Shown here in pieces: positions 11,833-24,717 of a stretch of 64,000 nt of DNA. The stretch is from Lanius collurio. Taxonomy: Eukaryota > Chordata > Aves > Passeriformes > Laniidae. The position numbers and the translations under genes are program-made. The notes under the pieces are model-generated. The model was given only the letters and a program-made list of their open reading frames with translations. It had not been told where the DNA came from and did no database searches. Numbering within the stretch: the stretch's first letter is position 1; each line of letters opens with the position of its first letter. The stretch covers positions 6,687,694 through 6,751,693 of the forward strand of contig JACBWW010000040.1 in NCBI GenBank assembly GCA_020086605.1, given 5' to 3'.

Positions 11833-13544
11833 ATCCGGCTGGAATACTTGGGTTTGATATTTTAATTCCTTTCTTCCTGGGTATTGAGGAAACCCAGATG
11901 GATTGGAGGGATGCTGCTGCCACGGTGGGAAAGCCACATCCCAGAGGGTGCCGCAGCCTCTGGCACCTGTTGTTCCCCAAAATAATTCCTAATGTGGAAT
12001 TCTCAGCCTTGGGAAGCTGAGCTTTGCTCCAAGGCTGGGCTGAAACTTGCTTCAAATCCTCCAGATTTTATTGCGGGGAATAACAATCAGAAGTGTTCCC
12101 GATTTTCCGGTGGCACGAGGAAATCTGGGAGGCTCCGAGCACCTGTTCTGGGCACCTTGACCCCATTTTCCAGGGAAAAGCGGGAGTGGGGTTTGACTCC
12201 GGAAGCATCCGGCCGCATCCGTTTGCAGATCCCAGGAATCCACCAGGAGAGCCCCTTTTGGGCGAGGGAGGGATCGAGGTGGGATTGGCAGGGCTGAGAC
12301 TGTTCCAAGCTCATTCCCAAGCGTCCCTGGGGGGTTGGAATGAGACGATCCCTTCCAAGGACTGTCCTTCTGGATGAATCCTGAAGGAATAGTGGGAAGG
12401 CTGGATAATGAACACCTCTGCGGGCATCTGGCTCCCATTTGGAAGCAGCGCTGGGGATTCCAGGTCCGACGGGATGTGCCGGAGTGTCCGTGCATCCATC
12501 TGTTTTCACACGGCTGGGAATGCTGGGAGCCTCCAACCCCAGAGGATCGTAAATCCCGGCTCCTCTTTTCCCGGCCCTCCGCAAACAATCCCGAAATTCA
12601 GCCCTGTCCAAATCCTGCACAAAGGCCGGCTCATTCCCGGGATTTATGGCCTCCCGGGAAGCGCTGTGTGATTAAGGCTTGACCACCGACATGGAGCAAA
12701 CAGTAGGAGCTCCGACAGCTCCAGCTGGGAGTGTGGGCCGGGATTTATCAAACAAATCCGGGAGAAATCCATCTCTGTTTGGGAAAGCAGGAGATATATG
12801 GCATGCTTGGGAGACGGATCTGGCTCGGGAACGTTTGGGAGGGTTGGAATTCCGAGTCGGATCCGAGCCGGGTGTAGCCAAGGCAAATATACAACTCCAG
12901 GCAAGGAGATTTTCCAAGGGTAACAACAACATTCCTGGGCAAGTGAGGTCATCCTGAATTTTCTAGGTTGGAATTAAAAAAGCCGAGGGAAAAAAATTGC
13001 TGGAAAAACACAGCAGGGGAAAAAAAATGGATAAAACATGTTGGAAGTGATGGACAAAAAACTGGGAGGTGAGAAGGGAGGAGAAGGTGCTGGTGGTTCA
13101 TTTCCAGGGATTAAAACTGGATATTTGGGAATTTTTTTGGCTGAATCCCGTGTTTTCCTGACTTCATTCATCCATCCCACTCACCAGCATCCCACTTCTT
13201 CCCAAAAATCCTATTGGAGACAGAAAAGCAAAGGGAGGGAAGGGAGGGTGTGGTGGGAAAGTCTGTTTGGATGGATCCAGGTTGGATTCGCCTTTCCCCC
13301 AGAATGGGCAGGGAAGGGGTGCTCAGGGATGGTGGGATCATGGCAGGAGGGGATTTCTGGGACTGAACAGTGCTGGAAAGGGGCATTCTGATGGATCCCA
13401 GCATGGAAGGAAGGAATGATGGGAAGAGGGATCTCGGGAAAGCGCCTGGACATGGCTGAGGTGCACCGGGGCCATCCTGCATCTATCCTTAGGGAATCCC
13501 TTACTCCACAGCTCTGCCCACCAGGAGTGGGGAAGAACCACAGA
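11833..13544. other. Gene-free stretch
   Basis: No supported gene. A likely plus-strand CR1 tail remnant sits at about 12265-12365 (ending TGAGACGATCCCTTCCAAGG). The remainder is unremarkable GGAATTCC-rich sequence with short A-runs near 13000-13030. Confidence 0.55.
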
Positions 13545-13605
13545 ATGCTTGGAATTCCATGATCCTTAAGATCCCTCCCAACCCAAATCCCTCCAGTTTT
13601 CCCCA
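13545..13605 (+). mobile_element. CR1 tail remnant
   Basis: The words ATGATCCTTAAGATCCCTCC then CAACCCAAAT match the extreme 3' end of CR1. Only ~60 bp is recognisable, so confidence is moderate. Confidence 0.5.
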
Positions 13606-13924
13606 GTTCATTAAAAACCCAGGTTTTTCTCTTTGATTCCTGTGATTCCCTGGAATAATCCTGCATTGGGAAGGCACTGGAGCGCCGTGGGTCTGGAATT
13701 CCCTTTTCCCAGGGAACAGAACCCCCACAGCTCCCGTAAAATTCCAGGCGGCTGCATTTACGAGGTGTGAAGCCATAAAGCAGCTCCTGAATTTTCCACA
13801 CCTTCCTCCTGGAGGCCGATGGAGCACTGGGAACTTTTTCCTCCCAATCCTCAGCGTTTATTTCCCGGTGTTCCAATGTTGGGAGCTGGTTCCCAGCACA
13901 GGAGTCCTAAGGACCGTCCTGTGA

Positions 13925-13990
13925 GGATGGGCAGGGACACCTCCCACGATCCCAGGTTGCTCCAAGCCCCTTCCAGGGTTGGGAAATGCC
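13925..13990 (-). mobile_element. CR1 tail remnant
   Basis: GGGCAGGGACACCTCCCACG...CAGGTTGCTCCAAGCCCC is a typical reverse-oriented CR1 3' segment. It abuts the dispersed repeat copy at 13990. Confidence 0.7.
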
Positions 13991-14128
13991 TTGGATGGCA
14001 AAGTCATCCCACAAAATCTTTGTGCCATCGTTTTTCTCCCATAGGGAGAGGGAAAATGTGGGATTATTTTTCCTCTGGGATGATATGAAGCTTCCCAACA
14101 GGAGCAGTAAAATCCCTGGATAGCTGAG
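13990..14128 (+). repeat. Uncharacterised dispersed repeat, copy B
   Basis: Second copy of the segment at 11693-11832. It sits directly next to a minus-strand CR1 fragment (about 13925-13990), which raises the possibility that it is an internal or flanking part of a CR1-linked or LTR element. Confidence 0.75.
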
Positions 14129-14439
14129 GCTTTCCAGGAAGGAATATTTGCCTTGGGAATGCTCCTGGGAGCAGGGAAAAGTGAGACTGGGAAGGGAGAC
14201 AAATGAAATTAGCTGGAATTCTTGGCAGGAGTGGAAAGAGGGAAGCACCGATTGAGATCTAGGCTCCTGCTGGGATTCTATCCACAAACTGATCAGGAAA
14301 AGAAGGATAAGCAGCATCCAGATGGAAAGCACGGCTCTGCCTGGCTTGGAATTCCCGCTCCGGTGCTTCCAGACCCCGCAGACCTCTCTGGGCTGCAGCT
14401 CCCGGGATTAGGAGGTCCCAATCCCAGTTATTTCCAGCC

Positions 14440-14640
14440 AGCCCTGTATCCAAATGCAGTAACCTGGAGATTCCAGGGAAAAAAGTGGCAGGATGAGAGG
14501 AAAACACCTCAGACTATGCCAGGGGAGGGTCAGGTTGGATTCAGGAGGGATTTTTTCATGGAAAGGGTAGTAAAGTATTGAAATGGGATGGGTCCCCTTC
14601 CCTGGAGGTCCAGGGAACATCTGGATCTGGGAACTGGGCA
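14440..14640 (+). mobile_element. CR1 LINE 3' fragment
   Basis: GGGAGGGTCAGGTTGGATTC, AGGAGGGATTTTTTCATGGA, AAGGGTAGTAAAGTATTG and CCTTCCCTGGAGGTCCAGGG follow the forward CR1 order upstream of the terminal repeat. The terminal tail is missing or diverged. Confidence 0.7.
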
Positions 14641-15165
14641 AAAAGTTGGGCTCTGATCCCAGAGGGCTTTTCCCACCTGAACAGTTCCCTGATTCTGGGA
14701 TTGTCCCTCCCTTTCCAAGGAATTCCGTGTGTGCCCATGCCCCTTGCCCACCCAGCCAATTAATTCCCAACTCCAGTGGGAGAAAACCAATAAAAAATGC
14801 TCCTGGAGCTCATTCCAAGCTCTATTTCTAAAAATTCCCTGGTTTTTTTTTTATCTTCCCGACGCCCAACCACAGCCAAAAAAACTCGGGAGCCTCCGGC
14901 CCTGTTCAGCTGGAGAAGTCCAAACGAGCTCCAGGTTTTCCAGGCAGTTCATTCCTCATTTTCCGTGGCTGGGGTTGTTTATGTTCCCTCCGCTTCCATG
15001 AAAACGACATCTTCATTAAAGCTGAAAAATGGGCTTTGGGATTGATGGGAAGCGCTGATTTCCCTCGGCCACCGGCAGGAATCAGAGTTCCAGGGAACTC
15101 ATTCCCGACTGATGGATGGCCTTGGAATGTTATTTATTTCCCTCCGTGTTTTTCAGCCAGTTGGA

Positions 15166-15196
<31 letters not shown>

Positions 15197-18100
15197 GGAA
15201 AAAAGCCAAGGAAAAGCCCAGCCAAGCGTTGGGATGGCAGTGAAATAAAATTCCGGGAATCATTTTAACCCTGGAGCTGAGGGATAGGAAAAACACTGGA
15301 ATAGGTTTGGAGTCCTCATCCTTGGTGGGGGAATTTTGGGAATAACCAAGTGGTCTCTGCTTGAGTGTCCAAAGGAGCCCCAAATTCCTGGATCCAGGTG
15401 TTGGTCCCAGTTCCACCCCCAGCCACAGGATATCCCAGTGTTGGGATTCTGGCTGTCCTGGATGTCCCCATTCCATCCCCTTGGAGCACCAGGATTTAAG
15501 GATCAGGCTCCCAGAATTTGGGATTTGTAAGGAAAGAAATTCCTCAGCTCCCAGGTGCCTCCCCTTTTGTGCCCACTCCAGATTTGCCATTCCGGATTTG
15601 CCATTCCCGGTGCCTCTGGAATGCTCCACCCTGTCCCAAGTGGAGCCAAGAGGAAAGTGTGGAAAATTGGGCAAATGTAGAACACACATCCCAAAATCCC
15701 CACCTAAGGAAGCTGTGGCAGCTTTTCCTTCCCCTCACCCCATGTTCCCAAAGCCCTGGGTAATGATTTCCAGTTCAGATACCTCCAATGGGCAGTGGGA
15801 ATTCTGTTGGAATGGAGGGAAAAGGGGGTGAGAATTGGAGGAATGCTGCAGTTATTGCAGAAGTTCCCAGTTTTATTCCACGTTTCCTTGAGCCAAATTT
15901 TTCAATTTTTTTTTTTTTTGGGGGGGGGGGGGAGGGGAAGGAATCCCTTCTCTTTTCGCTCAGCTACAACAGGTTTATCCCAAGCTCCTCCAGTTTTCTC
16001 ATATCCTGGAGGCTGGAAAATGAGGGGGGAATGGGGTTTGTTTTGGACTGGAATGACAACTCCAAACTGGGATTTGATGGGAGTTTCCCCCTTTTCCAGG
16101 CATCCACCACCTCCCTAAATTCCCCTTGCCCTTAGGATCCACCTGTATTCCAAGGCTGTTTGATTCCCTTCTGGAAATTGTTGGTTCTCACTAAAAAAAG
16201 CTGGATTTTTCCTTGCTTTCAGGTGTTATTCCCATATTTGTGCAGGTGTAAATATTCCCATTTCCCAAAAAATCTGAGCTCAGAACCATTTGGTTTTTCC
16301 TAACTGGGAATGATCAGGGATACAGGACAGGGAATGGGTGTCGCATCTGTCGGCTGGGAGCAGAAATATCCATCGGAAAACTGAGTGTTAAATTCCCTTT
16401 TTCCAAGCTTTAGCATCCAGGTGTGTTTCATCCAGAGAGTTAAAATCGCCTGGGATCAGAGGAGAATCCAGGTTGTCCCACTTCCCTGTTTCCTTGGTGT
16501 GACTTTGGTTCCATGGGATCTTTGGGATTTGAGATTCTGCCACGCTGCAGGACACCGGATGAGGGATGCATCCATCCCAGCTTGGTTTGGGAAGGGCTTT
16601 TCCCTGCCTTGCATCAAAATTTGGGATTGCGCTGCCACCCTGGACCAGGGATCCAAGGGGAGTTATTCCCAGGATTTTTCCTTTGCCTGGCAGCAATGCA
16701 TAGAAGCTCTGTCATGGCACATTGGGCTCTGTTTTTCATTCCAGGTGCCTTGGCTGGAAAAATAAGGAAAAGGAGAGGGAATCCAAATCCAAACAAGGCA
16801 GCAGCTGGAATTTTGTTTGGAGTGAGGCAGGGAAAACTGATTTATATCGGCTTCAGGAGCAGCTCCAAGCTCCTGGCACTGCGGTGAGGGCTTGGAGTTT
16901 TTCCTGCCTTTGGAATTCTCAGGTGCCAGACTCTGGAGGGTGGCTGTGCCCGGCTTTTCCCTGATTTACGGCTCCTCCTGCATCTCCCGGAGCTGGAATG
17001 GGTCCTGGCAGGGTGTAAATCAATCCCAATCTCCGCAGTCCCAGCATTCCCAGGGTTGTGTCCCTGCCGAGCCCTTGGCTTTCCTCCTTCTCCCAAGCTT
17101 CACAAAATCCGGTGGGAAGCCGGAATGTTCAGCTGCTCCAGAAGTGCTCCCGACAGGCAAAGCGCTCCTTAACTCCATAAAGGATGGAAAAAGATGGATT
17201 AGGGATGAAAAGCTGGGAGAGAGGAGGATGGATTAGGGATGAAAAGCTGGGAGAGAGAAGGGAATCCTTCTGGATTCAGGGATTTGGGATTTTTTAGAGC
17301 ATTCCCACTAAAAACCACTCCCGAATCCAAGCTCTGCCTCCCTTCTTCCAGGTCAATGGAATTTTTCCTTGTTGAATCCCTATCCTTCCAGCTGGAAGCT
17401 GGAATCCAGACTCTCCTTCCTGCCTGCTGGAAAATCACACAAATCCCAGAAATGGGAATCCCAGGACAGGCTGAATTAAAACTCAGATTTTGGGAATGTT
17501 CGTGATTTTATAAGGAATTTAAAGACAAAATAATCCCAGTGCCTTTAAAGGGAAAAACGTTTCGGATGCCTCAGCTACAATACTTGGGATTTGGGAGCAA
17601 ATCCTGCGTGGTTTCTTTGGATTTTCCTGGAATTTTTATGACCGAAAAGGGAATTGCTCAAAGGACAACGATGATAAAACATCTGGATGGAAATAAATTG
17701 TGTTTTTCCTGGCAAATTGGATTTTTACTGGAGAGTGAGCTGTGCTTGGCCTCGGGCCATGCTGAGGTCAAGGGACACCATTCCAGATGGATCCTTTTAG
17801 ATGAAAACACAGGAAAAGTGGGGAGCAGAGCCCAGAATTCCCTGAGATCTTTGGGAGCAGATAAAATTTCCCAAGGAACAGCTCAAAAAACGCCTCATCC
17901 TAAACTTATTTCAGTCCTATTCCAAAATTCTTCCATGTCACCATTGTTTCCCCGGGATGTTCCTTCTGGCAGTTCCTCCGGCCCCTCCCGAATGTGTGAT
18001 CCCAAATGTGTCGGCTCCCGCTCCGGGATTTCATTGGAATTGAGTGCTGCATTAATCCATTGGCTGGAGTTCATCCTTTTCCTTGTAAATCCGTCGTCTC

Positions 18101-18325
18101 CCGCCTCTAGCACGCGGAGCTCAATATTCTGGGGGGAAGTGGAGCCTTTGATCTTTCCTTGTCGGAGAGGTTTCCCGGGATTCCAGGCAGGTCCCTTTGC
18201 CTGGCTGCTGTCCACAAAAATTTGGGAGCACCGATGGATGGATCGAAGAGGAAGGGAAGGGCTGAGGTTTTCCGTAGCCAGAATTAAATATTAATTCATT
18301 CCAGTAAATTGGATATGGGGCAGGA
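14641..18325. other. Gene-free stretch with simple repeats
   Basis: No supported gene. An A-run of about 26 is at 15168-15193, a T-run then G-run at about 15907-15933, and a perfect-length 34-bp tandem pair (GATGGATTAGGGATGAAAAG...) at 17193-17260. The open frame at 17539-18294 (+) has no recognisable domain and looks like chance. Confidence 0.6.
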
Positions 18326-18327
18326 AT

Positions 18328-18495
18328 TCTTCCCTGTCAGGGTGGAGAGGCTCTGGAAAAGCTGTGGCTGCCCCATCCCTGGAGGTGCCCAGTTCCAGGT
18401 GGGACAGGGCTTGGAAAAACTTGGGATGGTGAAATGTGCCCCTGTCCATGGCAGGGCTTGGAACGAGAGGCTCTTTAAGGTCCCTTCCGAGTTTT
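18328..18495 (+). mobile_element. CR1 LINE 3' tail fragment
   Basis: GCTGTGGCTGCCCCATCCCT, GGAGGTGCCCAGTTCCAGG, CCATGGCAGGGCTTGGAACG and CTCTTTAAGGTCCCTTCC are clear forward CR1 landmarks in order. Confidence 0.9.
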
Positions 18496-19619
18496 CCCTC
18501 CGTCATTCCACTTCCCAAACTCCGGCTGGCATTCACCACCTCTCCCAGGGCTCTTTCCATGGAGCTGGAAAGACAGACACTGCTCCAACAGCGTGGGATG
18601 GAGGCAGGGGAGCACAGCTGTGGAATGCCAGTGCCAAAGGATGCCAGAGCTTTTTCCTGGCTCCGAGGGGTGATGGATATCCATCCCGAGAATATCCACG
18701 TGCCAAGGGAGTTGTGTTTTTCTGGGAAGCAGGTGTTGTTTAGAGGGAGGGTGGGAGTGCAGAACCAAGGAATATCTCATTCCCGCATTCCTTCCATCCT
18801 GTTTTCTCAGGAAGCACAGGAAGTGCCCCAGCGCCTGTTTCAAAGGCTCACATTCCATCGGGAGCTGCAGGTGGAGGAACCTGGAAGGCTGACAGGGATG
18901 GATCAGGTGCTCCTGAGTCACCCAGGAGCTGGGCATTGATCCCCATTTGCTGGGTCCATCCATGAGATTCCGTGGAGCAGGGACACAGGGAGTTGTCCCG
19001 GTGCTCCATGGGGATGTCTGCAGCATCCCTGACTCTTGGGATGCTCTTCCAGGAATATTGGGATTACCCAGACCAGTGCAAGTGCTGATCCTACAAATCT
19101 GCCCCCTCCCCATCCTGGAGCATTCCTGGGAATGTCATGATCCGAGCTTTGGCTATTTAGCAAATTCCTTGGGTGGGTTTTGGGTTAAATCCCTGGATTT
19201 TGGGCCATGTTTTTGCTCACAGATGGTTTGAACAGCATCAAACCCCTGGGATGTGGCACTGGAGGGAAAAACTTGCAGAGACCCCGAGTAAAAGATGGGA
19301 AGAGAAGTGAGAAGAGTCCAGGATTTGCTATTTTTAGTGTTGTGTTTTCCTGAGTTCCAGGCTTGCCTTGTGTTTTCCTTGGATGCAGCCGATGCTTTTG
19401 GAACTCCTGAGGCTTCCAGGGCTAAACCAACAATCCTTAACCCCAAACGGAGCCAGCCAGGAATTCTGTGGGATGAGGGAGGGGAGCCTGGAGCTCTTCC
19501 CAGATAATCCAGCAGCTGGGATGTGCTGAGCAGATTCCCATGGCACGAGGTGGGAGAATCTTGGAATCACATTCCCAAGTGCCCCATCCATGTCTGGGAA
19601 ATCCATGCCAGGGCTGGAC

Positions 19620-19960
19620 AATTTTTTGAGGAATTTTTCCCAATATCCAACCTGAAGCTTCCCTGGAGCGACCTGAGGCTGTTCCCTCCCATCCCGTTAT
19701 TCCCTGGGAGCAGATCCTGATCCCACCTGGCTGTGCCTGGATTGTGGGAAGTGGGAATGTCCCTCTGGAGCCTCCTTTTCACCAGGCTGAGCTCTTACAG
19801 CTCCCTCCTGGTGCTCCAGCCCCTTTCCAGCTCCTTTCCCTTCCCAGGACATGCTCCAGCCCCTCCATGTCCTTTGTTTAGTGAGGAAAAACAGGGATAG
19901 ACCTGGATTGCTCCTCCCCATCCTCACGTTTTTGGATGAATCCCTGTGTTCCTCCATTTC
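19620..19960 (-). mobile_element. CR1 LINE 3' fragment (~340 bp)
   Basis: Reverse-oriented landmarks: CCAACCTGAAGCTTCCCTGG, AGCGACCTGAGGCTGTTCCC, CTCCTTTTCACCAGGCTGAG, CAGCTCCCTCCTGGTGCTCC and CATGCTCCAGCCCCTCCATG. It lacks an open frame. Confidence 0.8.
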
Positions 19961-21380
19961 AACACTACTGATCTGGACCTGGTCCCAAAAGTACAGAACA
20001 CTCCCAAACCTGCCAGGAATGTGGGGGACAAACCAGGAAATCCACGTCTCTTCTCCGGGGTTCTTGCTAGGAATCATGGATTGCAGGACTGGAAAACCTC
20101 AGATTGGGATTTTTTTGGCAGCTCTGGAAGTTTGGAAAAATTTCAGGAATGCTGAAGGGTCCATGTTTGGTCCTTGGAGCTGGAGGTGATAAGAGGAGAT
20201 GGAGAAAAATCTTCCCTTTTCCTGATAATTGCTTTTGGAGGAGCAATTCCCAAGACCAAGGAACAAATCTGCTGGGCTTATCCTGAATTTTATCCTAAAC
20301 TCCATTTCCTGACCTAAAAGTCCCTGAATTTTCCCACTCTGGCAAAGTGTCAGAGATGCTCCTTTGTTTATCCTTTGCTGCCCTGTTTTGCTTCCCAAGA
20401 ATTGGATATTTCCTTGGATTTATTTGCTGTGGCTCCCCCAAACCACCGGAGAATAAAGAGGGTGAGGGAATATTAATTTATTAATTAATCCATTAATTAA
20501 TTAAGACATCTGGGGAAGCTTTGAAAGGTGATTTTCCCTGTTTTTTATTCCTTTCTTGTCCTCCAGGGCTCAGCTTTTTCCTTGCAATCTTAAGGATTTG
20601 GGCTGTTCTCATCCACCTGTGCCAGGAATCCAACTTGGAGGGGATGGATCCGAGGTTATGGATGGGTATTTTTTGCAGCAGCATCCTAGAATTCTGCAGC
20701 AATTCCACGGGGTGATTCCAGAATGGATCCATGGCTGGCTTGAAAAAGAGGGATGTTTCCATTCATGGATGTAACACAGGAGCTTTTATCCATTGGTTTT
20801 CCGGGGACTGGGATTTTATGGTGGGAAACACTAAGCAGGGCTCATCTAAGATTTGTAAACGCTTGCCTGGATTTATTTATAGGAATTACTCTTTCATAGA
20901 TTCCCAGCCTCAGGAGTGGGAAGTGTCTTCATGTGGCCTTTCCATGTTGGGGCAGCTTGGAAGTCTGGGAAAGGGAAATTTGGGATTGTTGGGTGGATCT
21001 GGGATAATTTCTGTAAAGCCGCAGGTCTGCCAAGGATTAAAACCAAAACCTCCGTCCTCGTGTTGGCTTTGGACACTGAGAGATGGATTTTTATCCCTAA
21101 AAAAAGTGTGGGACGAGTCTGGAGGTGGCCAGGCTGTGCAACAGGAGCCGAGTGTAACGTTTTTCCAAGGATTCTCCTGGGCTCCAGATGTGCGGGCTGG
21201 GAAAGCCGTTAACGGCCCCAATTAAGCTTTAATTTATCTTCGTTTCCTCGGAGTGGCCGTTAAAAGTCACACCCCGGAGCCATTAAAGCTCCCCATTCCC
21301 ATTCCCGAGTTTTGCCAGGTGCTGGCCAGCAAATCCAAGCCCGAAGTGGACTTTATTCCCCCCCCCCCCCCCCCCAAAAA

Positions 21381-21414
<34 letters not shown>

Positions 21415-23189
21415 AAAAAGAGGTTTAAATGGGTCAGGAGCCTCTCCCTAGACATCTGCCTAAGGGATGGCGCGGGGGTATTTAAAAGGCCTGGAAGGAA
21501 AACAAATGAAGGCTTCCACATTCCCAAGGAATTTCAGCCCCTCGTCCAGTCTGTTCCCGAATCCCCGCTTTTGGCAGGGGAGCAATGGCGTTAAACATCC
21601 AAGTAGATTTATTAGGGATAATTTATGGCCGGAGCAGCCGAGCCGTGGGTTCGGGGGAGCAGAGCTCGCCACGGGCAGTGTTTTCCTTCCTGCACATTCC
21701 GATTGTTTTAGTTTATTCCAGAGGCACGGCTCGGGAGCTCATTTATTCCCGGGACACATCAACACGTGGAGTGAGATCACTCCCGTTCCTGGGGGTCGGC
21801 GGGCTGGAGGTGATGAAATCATGGATTTATCCACAGCCTATTCCAGGCGTTTGATTGAGCGGGATCAATTTGGGCTGAACCGACACGGCTTCCCGATGCT
21901 CCCAAACAGCCGCTAAAATAATTATCGGGATCCGGGAGTGCGGAGCGGCTCCCGACACATGTTGGGAGCGGGGAGAGGACAGTTCCAGGCACTAAAAATA
22001 CATCCCAGATGGAAAACTCATCCAGCTCCGAGGGGGAAAAGCTCAACCTGTTGGAGGTTGTTATAAATCGGGAATGGGGCAGTGAATGTTTGGGATAAGT
22101 CGAGTCCCCAGTAGGTCTTTCCTGCCATCCGTGAACTCCTGACCTTTTTTCCTTGGAGAGCTGTTAAAATGGAGGCAGAGGGCAGAGGGAGTTGTTTTCC
22201 AGCCCCTTTTTGTGCTTGTGTGGTCTGGAAAGGGAACAGATTTTCCCTGCCCTTTTCCAGGAGACGGACACGGGGATGAGGGGAAAGCAGAGACGGCTTT
22301 AATGAACCTTCCCAGGGTACCCAGGGAATCGGGAGCTGCCTGGGACACAGCATGGGAGCGGCGTTTCCATCCCACCGGCAGTGTTCACTGTGCTGACAGC
22401 ACTGACTGGGATTTGGGGTATTCCTGGCGAGGCGGTGGAATATAGGGAAAAAGAGAGGGATTTGCTGCTCTGGAAGTTTAAATCCGTGGTCGGGAGGGGG
22501 GGAATTCCCTTTAGGATGCCCCTCACCTTGGAGAGTGGCCGGGAGAGTGGGTTGTGGCGTGCTGGGCGTCGCAGGGGTGAGGGAGTGTGGGATGGGATTC
22601 CTTACGGATTAAGACGAGACCTGGAAATATTTTTAATTTATTTGGTAGCTGGATAATGAGTCAAAATAAACAAAATGCGCAAAAAAGCTGGAATACATCC
22701 CAAGATACCAGAAAATCATCCGAGGGCACAGTCCTGTGGGCTGGAGCCGTGGGAAGGGGACATTCCCAGGAATTACAGTGCCGGGAATATCAGGCATCTG
22801 ACACCAGAAGGATGCTTGTATCCAACCAGCCACGGAGATGAGTTATCCCAGAAAACGGGACCGTCTCCCCAAAATGGATCCCAAGAGTAAATCCAGGCAG
22901 TGGGATCCCTTTCCCTCCAAACTGCTGTTCCCTGCGAGGCTGCAATTCCAAGGACAATCCTAGGGAACACCGAGAGCTTTCAGCTGTGCCAGCGTGATGA
23001 AATTTTCCAGACACACAATTCCAGGGCTGATCCCAAGGTAGAAGGTGCCTGGAAACACGGAGAAGGTTCCTGGACATGGAAGTGAATTCCTGGAGTGTGA
23101 GGCACATGGAGGGCTCTGGGTGTGGGATGGGGGGAAATTCCATGGGAATTTAGGGATTTAGTGGCAAACTGGAGGATTTGAATAACGGA
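19961..23189. other. Gene-free stretch; possible noncoding elements near 21.2 and 21.7 kb
   Basis: No supported gene. A short ATTAATTTATTAATTAAT patch is near 20470-20505 and a poly-C/poly-A tract at about 21357-21413. Segments at about 21190-21300 (TTAACGGCCCCAATTAAGCT...) and 21595-21860 combine AT words with GC-rich DNA, without repeat similarity, and could be conserved regulatory DNA; this is inference from texture. Confidence 0.5.
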
Positions 23190-23425
23190 GTTCCAGACTG
23201 GTTTGGGTTGGAAGGGACCTTAAATCACATCCCATTCCAATCCTGACACCTTCCACTATCCCAGGTCGTTCCAAGCCCTGCCCAGTCTGGCCCTGGACAT
23301 TCCCAGGGATGGGGCATCCACAACTTCCCTGGGAACCTATTCCAAATCACAACCCAAAAGTTATTCCCAAAAAACCTAAATCCCTCAAAAACCCCTTGCT
23401 AAGGATGAATTCCCTCCCCTGTCTC
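23190..23425 (-). mobile_element. CR1 LINE 3' fragment
   Basis: A very clear reverse CR1 tail: GGTTTGGGTTGGAAGGGACC, TTAAATCACATCCCATTCCA, CACTATCCCAGGTCGTTCCA, GGGATGGGGCATCCACAACT, then CTGGGAACCTATTCC. Confidence 0.95.
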
Positions 23426-24384
23426 AACACTTTGTCCCTGTGTTGTTTTTCCCTTTGGAATGGTGGCTCCCAGGGATGTGCAAGAGATCCAAAGGTATCC
23501 CTTGCCTCTGGATGTCACCCAAACTATCCCAGTCTAACTGGGGAAAATCCCAGTGGTTTGGTGATCCCTTGGATAGAAGGGACAGCTTTTCCAAGGGAAT
23601 TAGAATGGAAAATCCTCTTTTCCATGTGTAGCCAGTGGCATTTGGGAGATTTGGAGCTGCAGCTTAAGCAGGAGTTGAAGGATCATGAAAACTTTGGGAA
23701 GAGTGGGAAACCCGGGCAATAAATAGGATATTTTTCTCCCTGAATGCTGGAATGCTCCAATGATCCCATCTGACCCTCAAGATCATTGGAATGGGGGCCT
23801 GGATTGGGGTGGGCAGTTGCAAATGCACCCAGAGCTTTCCCTGTGCCTTCGTAAATTTCAGACTTCTGTGCCTGGAAAGGCTCGGCTTTGACAAATCCAA
23901 TCTCTCATCCAGCCTGCTCCAGAGGCACGGCTTCATATCAGGAATATTCCTGAGGCTCCCTTTAATCAGCTTTAAGTGACTTTAATTCAGCTCCGGCCGA
24001 TTCCCAAACAATTCCAACGACTCATTTCATCCCAGCTTTCACGTCCATCCATCTTCCAACCTCGCTCTCCTCTTCCCAGCCCGGAGAAATGGGATCCAGC
24101 TGTTGGTGTTTCAGTCGGGAGCTGCTGCCAAGGCGGGGGGAATTGTGGAGTTATCCAAACATTCCAGAAGGTTGGCTCTCCGCGCGGGAGGCATCCCTGA
24201 CAAATCGGACTGGAAAGGGTGCGGAGAGGTCTCCTCATCCAGCCCCACCGCAGAGCCCCTTCCTGGGAATTCCTGCCTCCGTCACCAGTGGAAGGAATTA
24301 GCGATATGTGGCTGGATGTATCCTAGCTCCAACCCCCATTCCCAAGGGGTGAATCCCTCTCCATCATCCGTGAGACACTGGCAC

Positions 24385-24545
24385 GGGTTGGGATTGGTGT
24401 TGGAAGGACCCTTCAGGACCATTCCATTCCTTATCCGTGGAAGCAGGGACACTTCCACTATCCCAGGTTGTTCCAAGCCCTATCCAACCTGTCCTGGAGC
24501 AATTCCATGGATTTCTGCATCCACCCCTCACATCCCTGGAGGTTC
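24385..24545 (-). mobile_element. CR1 LINE 3' tail fragment
   Basis: TTGGAAGGACCCTTCAGGAC, GGGACACTTCCACTATCCCA, GGTTGTTCCAAGCCCTATCC, AACCTGTCCTGGAGCAATTC: reverse-oriented CR1 end. Confidence 0.85.
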
Positions 24546-24647
24546 AATCCAGGTTTATTCCTTCCATGGAGCAGAACAGGGATCTGGGGCTCAGCCTCTT
24601 CCTTCCCGGTCCCTCCAAGGTGTCTGGATTCTGTCCTTCCCAAGTCA

Positions 24648-24717
24648 TGGACTCCATCCTTCCTGAGCCATGGAATCCATCCTTCCCAGTCGTGGACTCC
24701 ATCCTTCCCGAGCACGC
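24648..24717. repeat. 22/23-bp tandem repeat, 3 copies
   Basis: Three consecutive TGGA[C/A]TCCATCCTTCC[T/C] units ending in GAGCCA, AGTCG and GAGCA. A diverged fourth may lie just upstream near 24630. Confidence 0.8.

Noticed and set aside
17539..18294. 251-codon plus-strand frame in lower-GC DNA
   Set aside because: No family resemblance and no splice, promoter or poly(A) context; contains GGAATTCC background words.
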